Shown here: positions 8,177 to 14,566 of the stretch, piece after piece
Numbering within the stretch: the first letter of the stretch is position 1
How the letters are laid out: every line of letters starts with the position of its first letter
DNA from: an uncultured bacterium
GTDB taxonomy: Bacteria; Planctomycetota; Phycisphaerae; Sedimentisphaerales; Anaerobacaceae
Length of the DNA stretch: 19,731 nt
Assembly (NCBI GenBank): GCA_913009865.1
Contig: CAJVYK010000017.1
Location: forward strand, 1 to 19,731
Direction of reading: 5' to 3'
Translations under genes and position numbers: made by a program
The notes under the pieces: model-generated
The model's input: only the letters and a program-made list of their open reading frames with translations
The model's database searches: none
Told to the model about the DNA's origin: nothing

Positions 8177-9409
8177 TTATATTTCCAAACCCTCGATTTT
8201 TGCTTCTATTTTCTCGTTGGCCTTCATCATCTCCTCCCAGCTCACTTCGCCGTGGTTGTACGCAGCGGTACGGCCAAGGATAGCCGTCAGGTTGCTCCGC
8301 ACGCTTGGGGCCACGGTGGGGTTGTAGAATCGGCCCTTCATAATGTTATCGTAGAAGTCGGCAATGTTTATCACGGCGCCGTCTGTGTAAATATTGCCGA
8401 CATATCCGCCCTTGTAAGGTACATTACCGCGGATACCCACCTTACCATTATAGCGGGTATCAATCGTGCCGCGTGTACCATACATACGGCAGAGAATGTC
8501 GTCGTAGCCCTGCCCGAACTGCCTGGAGCTGAAGCTGACGGCCACATCGTTGCCGAAGCGGTATATCACGGCGAAGTGGTCCCAGCAGTCGCCCACATCG
8601 ATGCGCGCCTTGCGTCCACCTGTGCCATACGCACTAATGGGCTGCTCATCAAGTATCCAGGAGGCGACATCGATAGCGTGAATATTCTGCTCGACAATAA
8701 TGTCACCGGATAGGGCAATATCGAACACCCAGTTCCGAAGGCGTGCCTTGACCGTGCCTGGGGTTGCCTGGATAGGAAGTCGGCCACACTGGTAGCTAAC
8801 ATCCCCACAGACGATACGGCCGATATCGCCGTATTGAGCACGCTTCACCGCCTCACGATAAAGGGCGTTAGTGCGGGTCTGGAAATCAACGAGAAAACAT
8901 AGCTTGTCAGCCGAAGCTTTCCTACCGCTTTCAGCGACACTGCTACAGCCGGGCACGTCCACCGCTATCGGCTTGGCCAGATACACGTGACGGCCGGCGT
9001 CTATAGCCGCAGCGGCCTGCTCAGGGTGGAAATACGGCGGACTAATGATTGCCACCGCGTCCAGCTTTTGCTCCAGCAGTCTGCGGTAACCCGACAGGCC
9101 GGTATAACGGCGGGCCTGGTCCACCTTGTACTTCTTGCCGAAGGAATTGACCCTATCCGGGAAGTAGTCCGCCGCAGCCACGATATTGTATCCGCCGTGC
9201 TTGCCGAACAAATCGGCTATCCATGTCCCGCGACCGCCACAGCCGATTATACCCAAATCGATTTTCGAATTGGCCTTATCGCCGCGGACAAGGTTCGGCT
9301 TGATTACCGCAAATGACACAGCGGCAGCGCCGGCGCCGGCAATGAACTGACGGCGAGTGAATTGCTCCCTGCTTTTACCTGCGATTGAAGTTTTTTGTTT
9401 TTCTGCCAT
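8177..9409 (-). CDS. Tat-exported Gfo/Idh/MocA family oxidoreductase
   Basis: 410 residues. The N-terminus FTRRQFIAGAGAAAVSFAV is a clear twin-arginine signal. It is followed by a Rossmann nucleotide-binding motif G56CGGRG61 and the family's Lys motif in the form YLAKP (K146), where most members have EKP. H244 (NIHAIDVASW) falls at the usual catalytic His position of the C-terminal alpha/beta domain. Members oxidise or epimerise sugars with NAD(P); Tat export explains how a cofactor-bound enzyme reaches the periplasm. It is the first gene of the cassette, with AGGG about 7 nt before ATG 9409 and a candidate promoter at 9499-9525. Confident family call; substrate unknown. Confidence 0.92.
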   Translation of the reverse strand: MAEKQKTSIAGKSREQFTRRQFIAGAGAAAVSFAVIKPNLVRGDKANSKIDLGIIGCGGRGTWIADLFGKHGGYNIVAAADYFPDRVNSFGKKYKVDQARRYTGLSGYRRLLEQKLDAVAIISPPYFHPEQAAAAIDAGRHVYLAKPIAVDVPGCSSVAESGRKASADKLCFLVDFQTRTNALYREAVKRAQYGDIGRIVCGDVSYQCGRLPIQATPGTVKARLRNWVFDIALSGDIIVEQNIHAIDVASWILDEQPISAYGTGGRKARIDVGDCWDHFAVIYRFGNDVAVSFSSRQFGQGYDDILCRMYGTRGTIDTRYNGKVGIRGNVPYKGGYVGNIYTDGAVINIADFYDNIMKGRFYNPTVAPSVRSNLTAILGRTAAYNHGEVSWEEMMKANEKIEAKIEGLEI

Positions 9410-9464
9410 TTCGCAGCCCTCGTTATTGTAACACGGTTTATGAATTCTCCGTAAGTCCGCTTGG

Positions 9465-9485
9465 GGACGCCTTGCGGCGAAGTCC
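9465..9485 (-). other. Small hairpin in the 5' leader of the oxidoreductase cassette
   Basis: On the minus strand the leader reads GGAC, TTC, GCC, GCAA, GGC, GTCC: stems GGAC/GTCC and GCC/GGC close a GCAA (GNRA-type) tetraloop with a three-base bulge on one side. It lies about 55 nt before ATG 9409, in the predicted 5' UTR. It may be a stability or regulatory hairpin, or a dispersed palindromic repeat. No known riboswitch is recognised. Confidence 0.25.
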
Positions 9486-9498
9486 TTCAGACTACAAA

Positions 9499-9525
9499 AT
9501 TATCTATAGCCCGCGACAATGTCAA
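9499..9525 (-). promoter_or_regulatory. Candidate sigma-70 promoter for the Gfo/Idh-SUMF1-isomerase cassette
   Basis: On the minus strand a perfect TTGACA (9520-9525) is followed after 15 bp by GATAAT (9499-9504, 5 of 6 matches). Transcription would begin near 9491 and give a leader of about 80 nt. The short spacer lowers certainty. Confidence 0.42.
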
Positions 9526-9528
9526 GTG

Positions 9529-9591
9529 TAATTACCTCAAAACCGCTCAGCTATTCACTAACGACTGATTTCCATTGACCAGAGGTAATTA
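9529..9591. repeat. 10-bp inverted repeat in the divergent dprA/oxidoreductase intergenic region
   Basis: TAATTACCTC (9529-9538) and its exact reverse complement GAGGTAATTA (9582-9591) are separated by 43 bp. The left arm lies 4 bp upstream of the candidate -35 box of the minus-strand cassette and the right arm about 50 bp before the dprA start. The arms could be a split operator or a stem; both readings are inference. Confidence 0.4.
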
Positions 9592-9639
9592 TTCAGATAA
9601 GCTCCAGCCGAATTACTTGTCTCTAATACCGTACGTAAA

Positions 9640-10794
9640 ATGGCAAAACTACAGCAGAATTCCATTGATATTGAAGATTGGCTCAAACTAATCAGGGCTG
9701 ATAATGTCGGCTCGACTACTTTCGCAAAGCTTATAAAGCATTTCGGCTCAGCGGACCGTGCCTTAGGCGCTTCGGTGAGCGAGCTTGCCAAAATAGACAG
9801 GATAGGCTTCAAAACCGCTGAAGCAATTGCCAGAACTCGCAACAAATTCGACACAACCGCTGAATTGGAACTGGCCCGGAAACTTGGCGTCTGGATAATC
9901 CATTTAAACGATAATCGCTATCCGCCTGTGTTGAAACGGATTTACGACCCCCCGCCGGTCCTTTACGTTAAGGGCAGTTTGACCGGCTCTGACAATTTAG
10001 GTATTGCGATAGTAGGTTCCCGGCGTTGCAGTTTGTATGGCCAGGAGCAATCTTCTCGATTTGCTCATTTGTTGAGTTCAGCCGGCTTTACTATTTGTTC
10101 CGGAATGGCTCGCGGCATAGACACCGCTGCCCACCAGGGTGCGCTATCCGCCGGCGGACGCACAATCGCTGTGCAGGGTTGTGGGTTAGGCAATATTTTC
10201 CCGCCGGAGAATAAGAAGCTATTTGAGCTTATAGCTGAGTCCGGCGCCTGCATCAGCGAGTTGCCGCTGCGGTATGAGCCGTTGCCGGAAAACTTCCCGC
10301 CCCGCAACAGAATAATAGCAGGACTGTCACTCGGGACAATTGTTGTCGAAGGCGGCCTGCGCTCGGGGGCGATGATTACAGCCAGAATGGCAATGGAAAA
10401 TAATCGAGAGGTAATGGCGGTGCCGGGAAAAATTGATTCGCCGTTGAGTAAAGGAGCACATCAATTGATAAAACAAGGGGCAACACTAATCGAATCCGTT
10501 GAAGATGTGATGGAAGCACTCGGCTATATCGGCGAACAACTAAAAAACCACACATCTGAGGCAGCAATAAAGGCGTCTGAAAAAATAGAAACGCCCTTGT
10601 TCGATGTGAGCCAGTTGAATTTAAGTAACTGTGAAAAAACGATTTATGATTGTCTAAGCAAAGAGCCATTGCACATAGAAGAGATAATCGCAGAGGTGGA
10701 TTCGACGCCGGGCAGTATTAATGCCAGTCTGATATCACTGCGGCTTAAAGGGCTGATAAAACAACTGCCGGGCAGTGTGTTCTTGAAAAATTAG
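9640..10794 (+). CDS. dprA: DNA-processing protein DprA (Smf)
   Basis: 384 residues, the usual length for three-domain DprA. DprA binds incoming single-stranded DNA in the cytoplasm and loads RecA during natural transformation. An N-terminal helix-hairpin-helix/SAM-like part (about 10-70; NVGSTTFAKLIKHFGS) is followed by the Rossmann-like DprA core with GSRRCSLYGQ, SGMARGIDTAAHQGAL, FPPRNRIIAGLS, SGAMITARMAMENNREVMAVPG and GAHQLIKQGA in two pieces. A C-terminal winged-helix (about 325-384) ends the protein. No clear Shine-Dalgarno precedes ATG 9640. It is divergent from the oxidoreductase cassette and stands alone, followed by the curved-DNA region and an IS element. Very secure family call; competence itself is not shown. 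Confidence 0.96.
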   Translation: MAKLQQNSIDIEDWLKLIRADNVGSTTFAKLIKHFGSADRALGASVSELAKIDRIGFKTAEAIARTRNKFDTTAELELARKLGVWIIHLNDNRYPPVLKRIYDPPPVLYVKGSLTGSDNLGIAIVGSRRCSLYGQEQSSRFAHLLSSAGFTICSGMARGIDTAAHQGALSAGGRTIAVQGCGLGNIFPPENKKLFELIAESGACISELPLRYEPLPENFPPRNRIIAGLSLGTIVVEGGLRSGAMITARMAMENNREVMAVPGKIDSPLSKGAHQLIKQGATLIESVEDVMEALGYIGEQLKNHTSEAAIKASEKIETPLFDVSQLNLSNCEKTIYDCLSKEPLHIEEIIAEVDSTPGSINASLISLRLKGLIKQLPGSVFLKN

Positions 10795-10927
10795 CTTGTT
10801 TTTAGGGTTCGATATGGTAAATTAGAGGAATCCTGAGAGCGTTTACAGATTCAAATTGGGCTGTTTATGCGGGGAACGGCTGGGGAAAATTTCAATCGTA
10901 ATCGCAAATTGCTAAAATGGGTAAGGC

Positions 10928-11023
10928 AAAAACGCTTGAAAACGTTTGAAAAATGTGGAAAAAGTGGGAAAAATGCGTAAAAATTTGGAAAAAGTGAGTA
11001 AAAAGTAAGTAAAAACGCAGAAA
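10928..11023. other. Helically phased A-tract array (predicted intrinsically curved DNA)
   Basis: Ten A-runs of 3-5 bases start at 10928, 10939, 10949, 10959, 10969, 10979, 10989, 11000, 11011 and 11021. Steps are 10 or 11 bp, i.e. one run per helical turn for nine turns, a tandem 10-bp degenerate unit close to GAAAAANNNG. Phased A-tracts bend DNA in one direction. The array lies between dprA and the IS, in the original dprA/ykgJ convergent gap. The rest of 10795-11028 shows no gene and no clear terminator; further A/T runs before 10928 are less regular. Confidence 0.8.
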
Positions 11024-11049
11024 GATTTTACCACCTATGAAGAGCTTAA

Positions 11050-11055
11050 AGTCAA
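11050..11055 (-). promoter_or_regulatory. Outward-facing -35-like box near the right end of the IS
   Basis: TTGACT on the minus strand points out of the right end, about 20 bp inside the proposed terminus. IS110/IS1111 circles commonly build a promoter by joining a right-end -35 to left-end sequence; TAAAAT follows here after 19 bp, a long spacer. Suggestive only. Confidence 0.25.
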
Positions 11056-11091
11056 GTAACAAAATTCCTATTGCCTCAAAAACTTCTCTTT

Positions 11092-11104
11092 GAGGGCATC
11101 CATA
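11092..11104. repeat. Sub-terminal inverted repeat, right end of the IS
   Basis: GAGGGCATCCATA here pairs with the reverse complement of 12525-12537 (GAGGGCATCCTTA): 10 bp perfect, 12 of 13 overall. The two copies bracket the transposase and lie inside the proposed ends, as in IS1111-type elements. Confidence 0.75.
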
Positions 11105-11239
11105 ACACCTGCCAACTCACAGCTTAAACAGCAAATATGTATCACTGAACCAAATAACAACAAATTACAACTCTAAACCATTCTTCGTAGCTCGGACAAT
11201 ATCATTTATCTGCTTCGGATTTTGGGCAATCATATAAAA

Positions 11240-11380
11240 TGTTGCCAACCACCTATCGGGGACTCGCTGAAATCAGCGGTCCATGCAGATTATTGAGGCA
11301 CAGCATAAAAGGCGGCGGTTCATTCACAGATAGGGGACTTCCCATATGGGAGTCCAGTGGCTAAACAGGAACACGCCGCC
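11240..11380 (-). ncRNA. Predicted bridge RNA / seekRNA of the IS (two-loop guide RNA)
   Basis: Read on the minus strand downstream of the transposase. Loop unit 1: basal stem GGCGGCG-U-GUUC / GAAC-CGCCGCC (11369-11380 with 11311-11321), two 13-nt internal-loop strands (11356-11368 and 11322-11334) and an apical hairpin GGACU-CCC-AUAU-GGG-A-AGUCC. Loop unit 2: basal stem UG-UGCC / GGCA-A-CA (11297-11302 with 11240-11246), strands of 14 and 13 nt (11283-11296 and 11247-11259) and an apical hairpin GGAC-CGCUG-AUUU-CAGCG-A-GUCC. Both apical stems start GGAC, end A-GUCC, and are followed by CC(U/G)AU, as if the loops were duplicated. This is the architecture of IS110-family guide RNAs, which pair with donor and target DNA. 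The U-run after the first stem could also act as a transposase terminator. Confidence 0.62.
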
Positions 11381-11405
11381 TGGATTAACCTCGATATTGT
11401 AATCA

Positions 11406-12476
11406 TTAATTGAGAGCATATTCCTTTTCCGGCTCTGATACCGTCGCTTCGCAATTGTTGAACTGACAGCTTCTTTTCCACATACCCCACATCACCGTCA
11501 AAAGTTTTCTTGCAACTGTGTGCCGGGCGTTGCTGGGTATTATGCCATTTTTCACCATCCTTTCGTAATCAGCTTTGAAGGTGTTCTGTTTTTGGTTTAT
11601 AGCGGTCAGGGCGGCACCTAAGATCGCATTCTTGAGGATACGGTTAGCCGCCCAGGGCAGTTGTAATCTTGCTGGTTTGGGTTTGCCTTTCTTATCCGTA
11701 CCACTTGCTGTTCTTTGCAGGCCTATACCACAGTATTTCCACAATTTGTTTTTCCTTTTGAACCGCCAGGGTGTGTCCAGATAAGCAAAGATAGTTACTG
11801 CGCGAATAATTCCGATTCCGGCCAGTTCTCTCCAGAGACGGATGACTGAATATTTTTTACCAAGATTGATCAGCTGCTGTTTTGCCATGCGTGCCTGTTT
11901 GGCAGTGGCGTCGTATCCTATCCAGAGCATAAGCAGCTGGTTAGATAAAGCAGTTTTTTTCAACTTGCTCAGCCATTCAGTGCGGTGTCCGGCCTGGCGA
12001 AGGACCTTGCGGGGTATAGTGACACCGTGCATTCGGCAGCGGGCGCGAAGCTTGTTTATGTTTCTTACGGCATCTCTGACTCTGTCGTGGTATAAACCGA
12101 CCCAGTGCTTAAGCTCGACTCGCTGATCATCGTCACTATGGTAAACTTCTCTGAGATAACCGCCTGCCAACAGCAATGCCAGCTTGGCCGAGTCAATCTT
12201 GTCGTCATGGTCGCCGTCGGAGCTAATCAATTTGTTGCGTCGAGGATCGGCTACTATGAAACTATCAACCTTGCTGTGCAAGTTGCGATAGAGCCAACCA
12301 GCCATTGGGCCTTCTTCGATTGCCATGAGTTTTTTTCCCTGCAGGGAGTCCAGCACCTGGGACACAGCCGATATGCTGGCCGGTATCGTGTAACGTTTAA
12401 CGATTTTTTTCCGATTCTGGATTGCCATTTCTATATTGTTGCTATGCACGTCTGCTCCGATATAATACGTTGCCAT
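11406..12476 (-). CDS. IS110-family (IS1111-like) transposase/recombinase
   Basis: 356 residues, full length for the family. An N-terminal RuvC-like DEDD domain supplies D9 (IGADVHS), E54/E55 (AIEEGP), D92 and D95 (DDKIDSAKLA), with D77 in ADPRR. The C-terminal Tnp_20 domain holds GIIRAVTIFAYLDTPWRF, a helix-hairpin-like region, then YCGIGLQRTASG with S258 as the candidate nucleophile. IS110 enzymes form a Ser-linked intermediate and use a guide RNA to choose the target. AGGAGG lies 5 nt before ATG 12476, a strong ribosome site. Frame and motifs are intact, so the element may be active. Proteins of this family insert without terminal duplications beyond a short shared core. Confidence 0.95.
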   Translation of the reverse strand: MATYYIGADVHSNNIEMAIQNRKKIVKRYTIPASISAVSQVLDSLQGKKLMAIEEGPMAGWLYRNLHSKVDSFIVADPRRNKLISSDGDHDDKIDSAKLALLLAGGYLREVYHSDDDQRVELKHWVGLYHDRVRDAVRNINKLRARCRMHGVTIPRKVLRQAGHRTEWLSKLKKTALSNQLLMLWIGYDATAKQARMAKQQLINLGKKYSVIRLWRELAGIGIIRAVTIFAYLDTPWRFKRKNKLWKYCGIGLQRTASGTDKKGKPKPARLQLPWAANRILKNAILGAALTAINQKQNTFKADYERMVKNGIIPSNARHTVARKLLTVMWGMWKRSCQFNNCEATVSEPEKEYALN

Positions 12477-12516
12477 AAGGGCCTCCTTTCATATTACGGT
12501 TAACATTGTCAGCCGA

Positions 12517-12522
12517 ATTATA
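12517..12522 (-). promoter_or_regulatory. Perfect -10 box upstream of the transposase
   Basis: TATAAT on the minus strand, 41 nt before the transposase ATG. No good -35 lies 16-18 bp upstream (TATGAA at best), so activity may depend on what is joined to the left end, for instance in a circular intermediate. Confidence 0.4.
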
Positions 12523-12524
12523 CT

Positions 12525-12537
12525 TAAGGATGCCCTC
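12525..12537. repeat. Sub-terminal inverted repeat, left end of the IS
   Basis: TAAGGATGCCCTC; its reverse complement matches 11092-11104 at 12 of 13 positions, including 10 in a row. It is 49 bp from the transposase start and about 16 bp from the proposed left terminus. Confidence 0.75.
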
Positions 12538-12578
12538 TCTTCATATCTTCACAGATTTACGTGGTTAATTTTCCCCTT

Positions 12579-13016
12579 TTAATTTTTTCTCTGTGGTCTC
12601 TGTGTCCTCTGCGGCTTTTTCCTTTTTTTCTTTGCTTTCTGCTTTTCTTTCACGTTATTGTCAAATTTTATCTTTATATACTCTTCCATCTGCCTGCCGC
12701 TGGTAAAGTGCAGTTCGTAATCATACTCGCCGTCTGTAAAATCACAGTCGCTGTGCCTGTAACCTCTGCAAATCCTCGGCCTTTTGTCGTATATCCTGCA
12801 CTTATAGTCTTTGCCAAGGTGCTTACACTTGTTTTTTATATTGATATACCAATCGCCGTCTTCAATAAATACCGTTATATCTTTATGACACAGATACCAC
12901 TTTATATCGTCGAAATCTTCCTTGTCTTCCGGCGTTTCAATCGGCAGGGCAAAATACCTGCAGCACAGCCCCGTACACTTATCACACAAAATCTTCTTTG
13001 CTTTCTTTTTCGCCAT
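12579..13016 (-). CDS. YkgJ-type cysteine-cluster protein
   Basis: 145 residues with the zinc/iron-chelating Cys cluster of the YkgJ/CxxCxxxCC family: CDKCTGLCCRYF near the N-terminus, then a Cys in NKCKHL, and CRIYDKRPRICRGY followed by HSDCDF. Cytoplasmic; the family is thought to bind an Fe-S cluster or zinc, but no reaction is established. The last ~25 residues are a Lys/Arg/Gln tail whose end (PQR, TQR, PQR) comes from a 9-bp tandem repeat at 12588-12614, so the original C-terminus was probably shorter or has been rewritten by the repeat. GGGAG lies about 10 nt before ATG 13016. It has its own promoter (13049-13077). Confidence 0.88.
   Translation of the reverse strand: MAKKKAKKILCDKCTGLCCRYFALPIETPEDKEDFDDIKWYLCHKDITVFIEDGDWYINIKNKCKHLGKDYKCRIYDKRPRICRGYRHSDCDFTDGEYDYELHFTSGRQMEEYIKIKFDNNVKEKQKAKKKRKKPQRTQRPQRKN
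12588..12614. repeat. Three 9-bp tandem copies (CACAGAG type) inside the ykgJ-like 3' end
   Basis: On the plus strand: TCTCTGTGG, TCTCTGTGT, CCTCTGCGG. On the coding strand these read CCGCAGAGG, ACACAGAGA, CCACAGAGA and give PQR-TQR-PQR. Related CACAAAGG sequence lies at 17447-17470, before the thermonuclease. Confidence 0.7.
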
Positions 13017-13048
13017 ATTCTACAAACTCCCGGATTATTAAAACTATG

Positions 13049-13077
13049 ATTATAGGTGTTTGATTGTGAACCGTCAA
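13049..13077 (-). promoter_or_regulatory. Strong sigma-70 promoter for the ykgJ-like gene
   Basis: On the minus strand TTGACG (13072-13077), an exact 17-bp spacer, and a perfect TATAAT (13049-13054). The predicted start near 13042 gives a leader of about 25 nt before ATG 13016. The best promoter in the window. Confidence 0.72.
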
Positions 13078-13095
13078 GAAATGCAGAAATCGTTG

Positions 13096-13124
13096 TTGAC
13101 TATTAACCACCGAATTCATAGACT
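13096..13124 (+). promoter_or_regulatory. Candidate promoter for the threonine-pathway genes
   Basis: TTGACT (13096-13101), a 17-bp spacer, TAGACT (13119-13124, 4 of 6 matches), about 50 bp before the homoserine dehydrogenase ATG. It is divergent from the ykgJ promoter. A small CGCC-ATTA-GGCG hairpin (13141-13152) lies in the predicted leader; no attenuator with a Thr/Ile-rich leader peptide is seen. Confidence 0.38.
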
Positions 13125-13173
13125 ACGAAACACGATTCACCGCCATTAGGCGTGCTGTGCAGAGACACAAGAT

Positions 13174-14499
13174 ATGGCTGAGAAAAAAGTGAAAGTTGGA
13201 CTTGTCGGCTTTGGCACCGTGGGATGCGGCGTTGCTAAGCTGATAACCGAAGAGGCCGATGCAATCGCAGCTAAAACCAGCCTGCGGCTGGAACTTGCCT
13301 GCGTAGTTGATATCGATACGCAATCGCCTCGGCTGGTAAAATTAGCCGACGGTATTCTTACCAATGATATAAACAGATTATTAGACGATGATACCATTCA
13401 AATAGGAGTCGAACTGGTCGGCGGAACAGACGCAGCAAAGCAAATCCAGCTTAAATTGCTCGAAGCAGGTAAAGACGTAGTTACCGCTAACAAGGCACTT
13501 TTAGCTGAATATGGCAATGAACTCATGCATTGTGCCCACAAAAACGGCCGCTGTATAGCATTCGAAGCCAGTTGTGCCGGCGGCATACCGATTATCTCAG
13601 GGATACGAACAGGCCTTGCGGCAAATGAAATCAGAGCAATGTACGGCATCGTCAACGGAACCTGCAACTATATCCTCTCGAATATGACCAGCAAAAATGA
13701 GGATTTTCCCGAAGCACTATCTCAAGCCCAAAAATTAGGATACGCTGAAGCGGACCCGACGCTGGACATCGGCGGCGGCGACAGCGCCCACAAGCTGGCC
13801 ATTCTCGCCTCTATCGCATTCGGATATGAGATTGCGCTCGACGATATTTTTGTCGAAGGCATCGAATCAATCTCGAAAGATGATATCTGTTACGGCGGTG
13901 AAATGGGATATTGTTTAAAATTGTTAGCCATCGGCCAAAAAGACAAAGACAACAGAATTTCGCTTCGGATTCATCCTTCTTTTATCGCCAAAGACAACCG
14001 GCTTGCCAGCGTCAATGGTTCGTTTAATGCGGTCAGCATATTCGGCAGTGCCGTCGGCCAGGTAATGTACTACGGCAGAGGTGCGGGAATGATGCCTACC
14101 GCAAGTGCAATTGTCGCCGATATTATCGACGTCGCCCTGGGCAATTCCGCTACTACTTTTCGCCACCTGTGTTTGAAACCACGGAACCAGACAGCTGCAC
14201 TGATAGAGAAAATCGATAATCTCGTAACCAGGTTTTATATCAGGTTAATGGCCAAGGACCGGCCCGGCGTATTCGCACAGGTCGGCAAAGTACTTGCTGA
14301 AAACGCTATAAGTATATCCGGCGCCTTACAACACGAAGGCCAGGGCCCGGATAATACAGTGCCGGTAGTTATAACCACTCACCCGACCCGGCAGAGCAAA
14401 GTAACCGCAGCTCTCGAAGACCTGGACAAACTCGATACTATCTGCAGCAGGCCGGTCTGTATAAGAATAGTCGATATACCGGAAGATAAGGAAGGTTAA
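13174..14499 (+). CDS. hom: Homoserine dehydrogenase with C-terminal ACT domain
   Basis: 441 residues. Catalyses NAD(P)H-dependent reduction of aspartate semialdehyde to homoserine in the cytoplasm. Seen: nucleotide-binding GFGTVG at 12-17, TANKALL with K107, the diagnostic NGTCNYIL (161-168), and the catalytic block GYAEADPTLDIGGGDSAHK with D203 and K207. A C-terminal ACT domain (about 355-435; FYIRLMAKDRPGVFAQVGKV) is the usual site of threonine feedback inhibition. Length and domain order are those of the monofunctional bacterial enzyme. The ribosome site is weak (AGAGACACAAG before ATG 13174). It opens a same-strand run with the apgM-like protein and aspartate kinase, covering consecutive threonine-pathway steps. 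Confidence 0.97.
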   Translation: MAEKKVKVGLVGFGTVGCGVAKLITEEADAIAAKTSLRLELACVVDIDTQSPRLVKLADGILTNDINRLLDDDTIQIGVELVGGTDAAKQIQLKLLEAGKDVVTANKALLAEYGNELMHCAHKNGRCIAFEASCAGGIPIISGIRTGLAANEIRAMYGIVNGTCNYILSNMTSKNEDFPEALSQAQKLGYAEADPTLDIGGGDSAHKLAILASIAFGYEIALDDIFVEGIESISKDDICYGGEMGYCLKLLAIGQKDKDNRISLRIHPSFIAKDNRLASVNGSFNAVSIFGSAVGQVMYYGRGAGMMPTASAIVADIIDVALGNSATTFRHLCLKPRNQTAALIEKIDNLVTRFYIRLMAKDRPGVFAQVGKVLAENAISISGALQHEGQGPDNTVPVVITTHPTRQSKVTAALEDLDKLDTICSRPVCIRIVDIPEDKEG

Positions 14500-14500
14500 A

Positions 14501-14549
14501 GAATTAAAATCAAAAATTAAAAATCAAAATTCAAAATCAAAATTCAAAA
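14501..14549 (+). repeat. AT-rich AAATCAAAA repeat, left bracket of the four-helix-bundle gene
   Basis: Begins 2 bp after the hom stop and consists of variants of AAAATCAAAAATT and AAAATTCAAAA. It is an imperfect inverted counterpart of 14894-14950. Confidence 0.6.
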
Positions 14550-14566
14550 ATGAGTTTAAGAAAAGA

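Larger units (their letters stand above)
11029..12553 (-). mobile_element. IS110-family insertion sequence of the IS1111 kind, apparently complete
   Basis: About 1.5 kb: one DEDD/Ser transposase (11406-12476), a short left end and a non-coding right end of about 370 bp. The signs of the IS1111 group are sub-terminal inverted repeats (11092-11104 and 12525-12537) and a structured RNA region downstream of the transposase. The ends are proposed from three coinciding signals: an imperfect direct repeat AGATTTTAC (11023-11031) / AGATTTAC (12553-12560) and two 9-nt matches between the RNA loops and these same sites. A shorter alternative, with ends just outside the inverted repeats (about 11086-12541), cannot be excluded. 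The IS separates dprA from the ykgJ-like gene. Confidence 0.75.

Noticed and set aside
10928..11023. CRISPR-like array
   Set aside because: The regular unit is only 10 bp with no spacers and no cas genes; phased A-tracts explain it.
11311..11380. Only a rho-independent terminator of the transposase
   Set aside because: The GC stem and T-run fit a terminator, but the long internal loop with its own apical hairpin, the second similar unit and the guide matches are not explained by termination alone.
11085..12541. IS ends at the TCTCTT direct repeat just outside the inverted repeats
   Set aside because: TCTCTT is only 6 bp and overlaps the right inverted repeat, and the guide loops show no match to this junction. 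The outer ends are backed by two 9-nt matches and a longer direct repeat. Kept as the fallback model.
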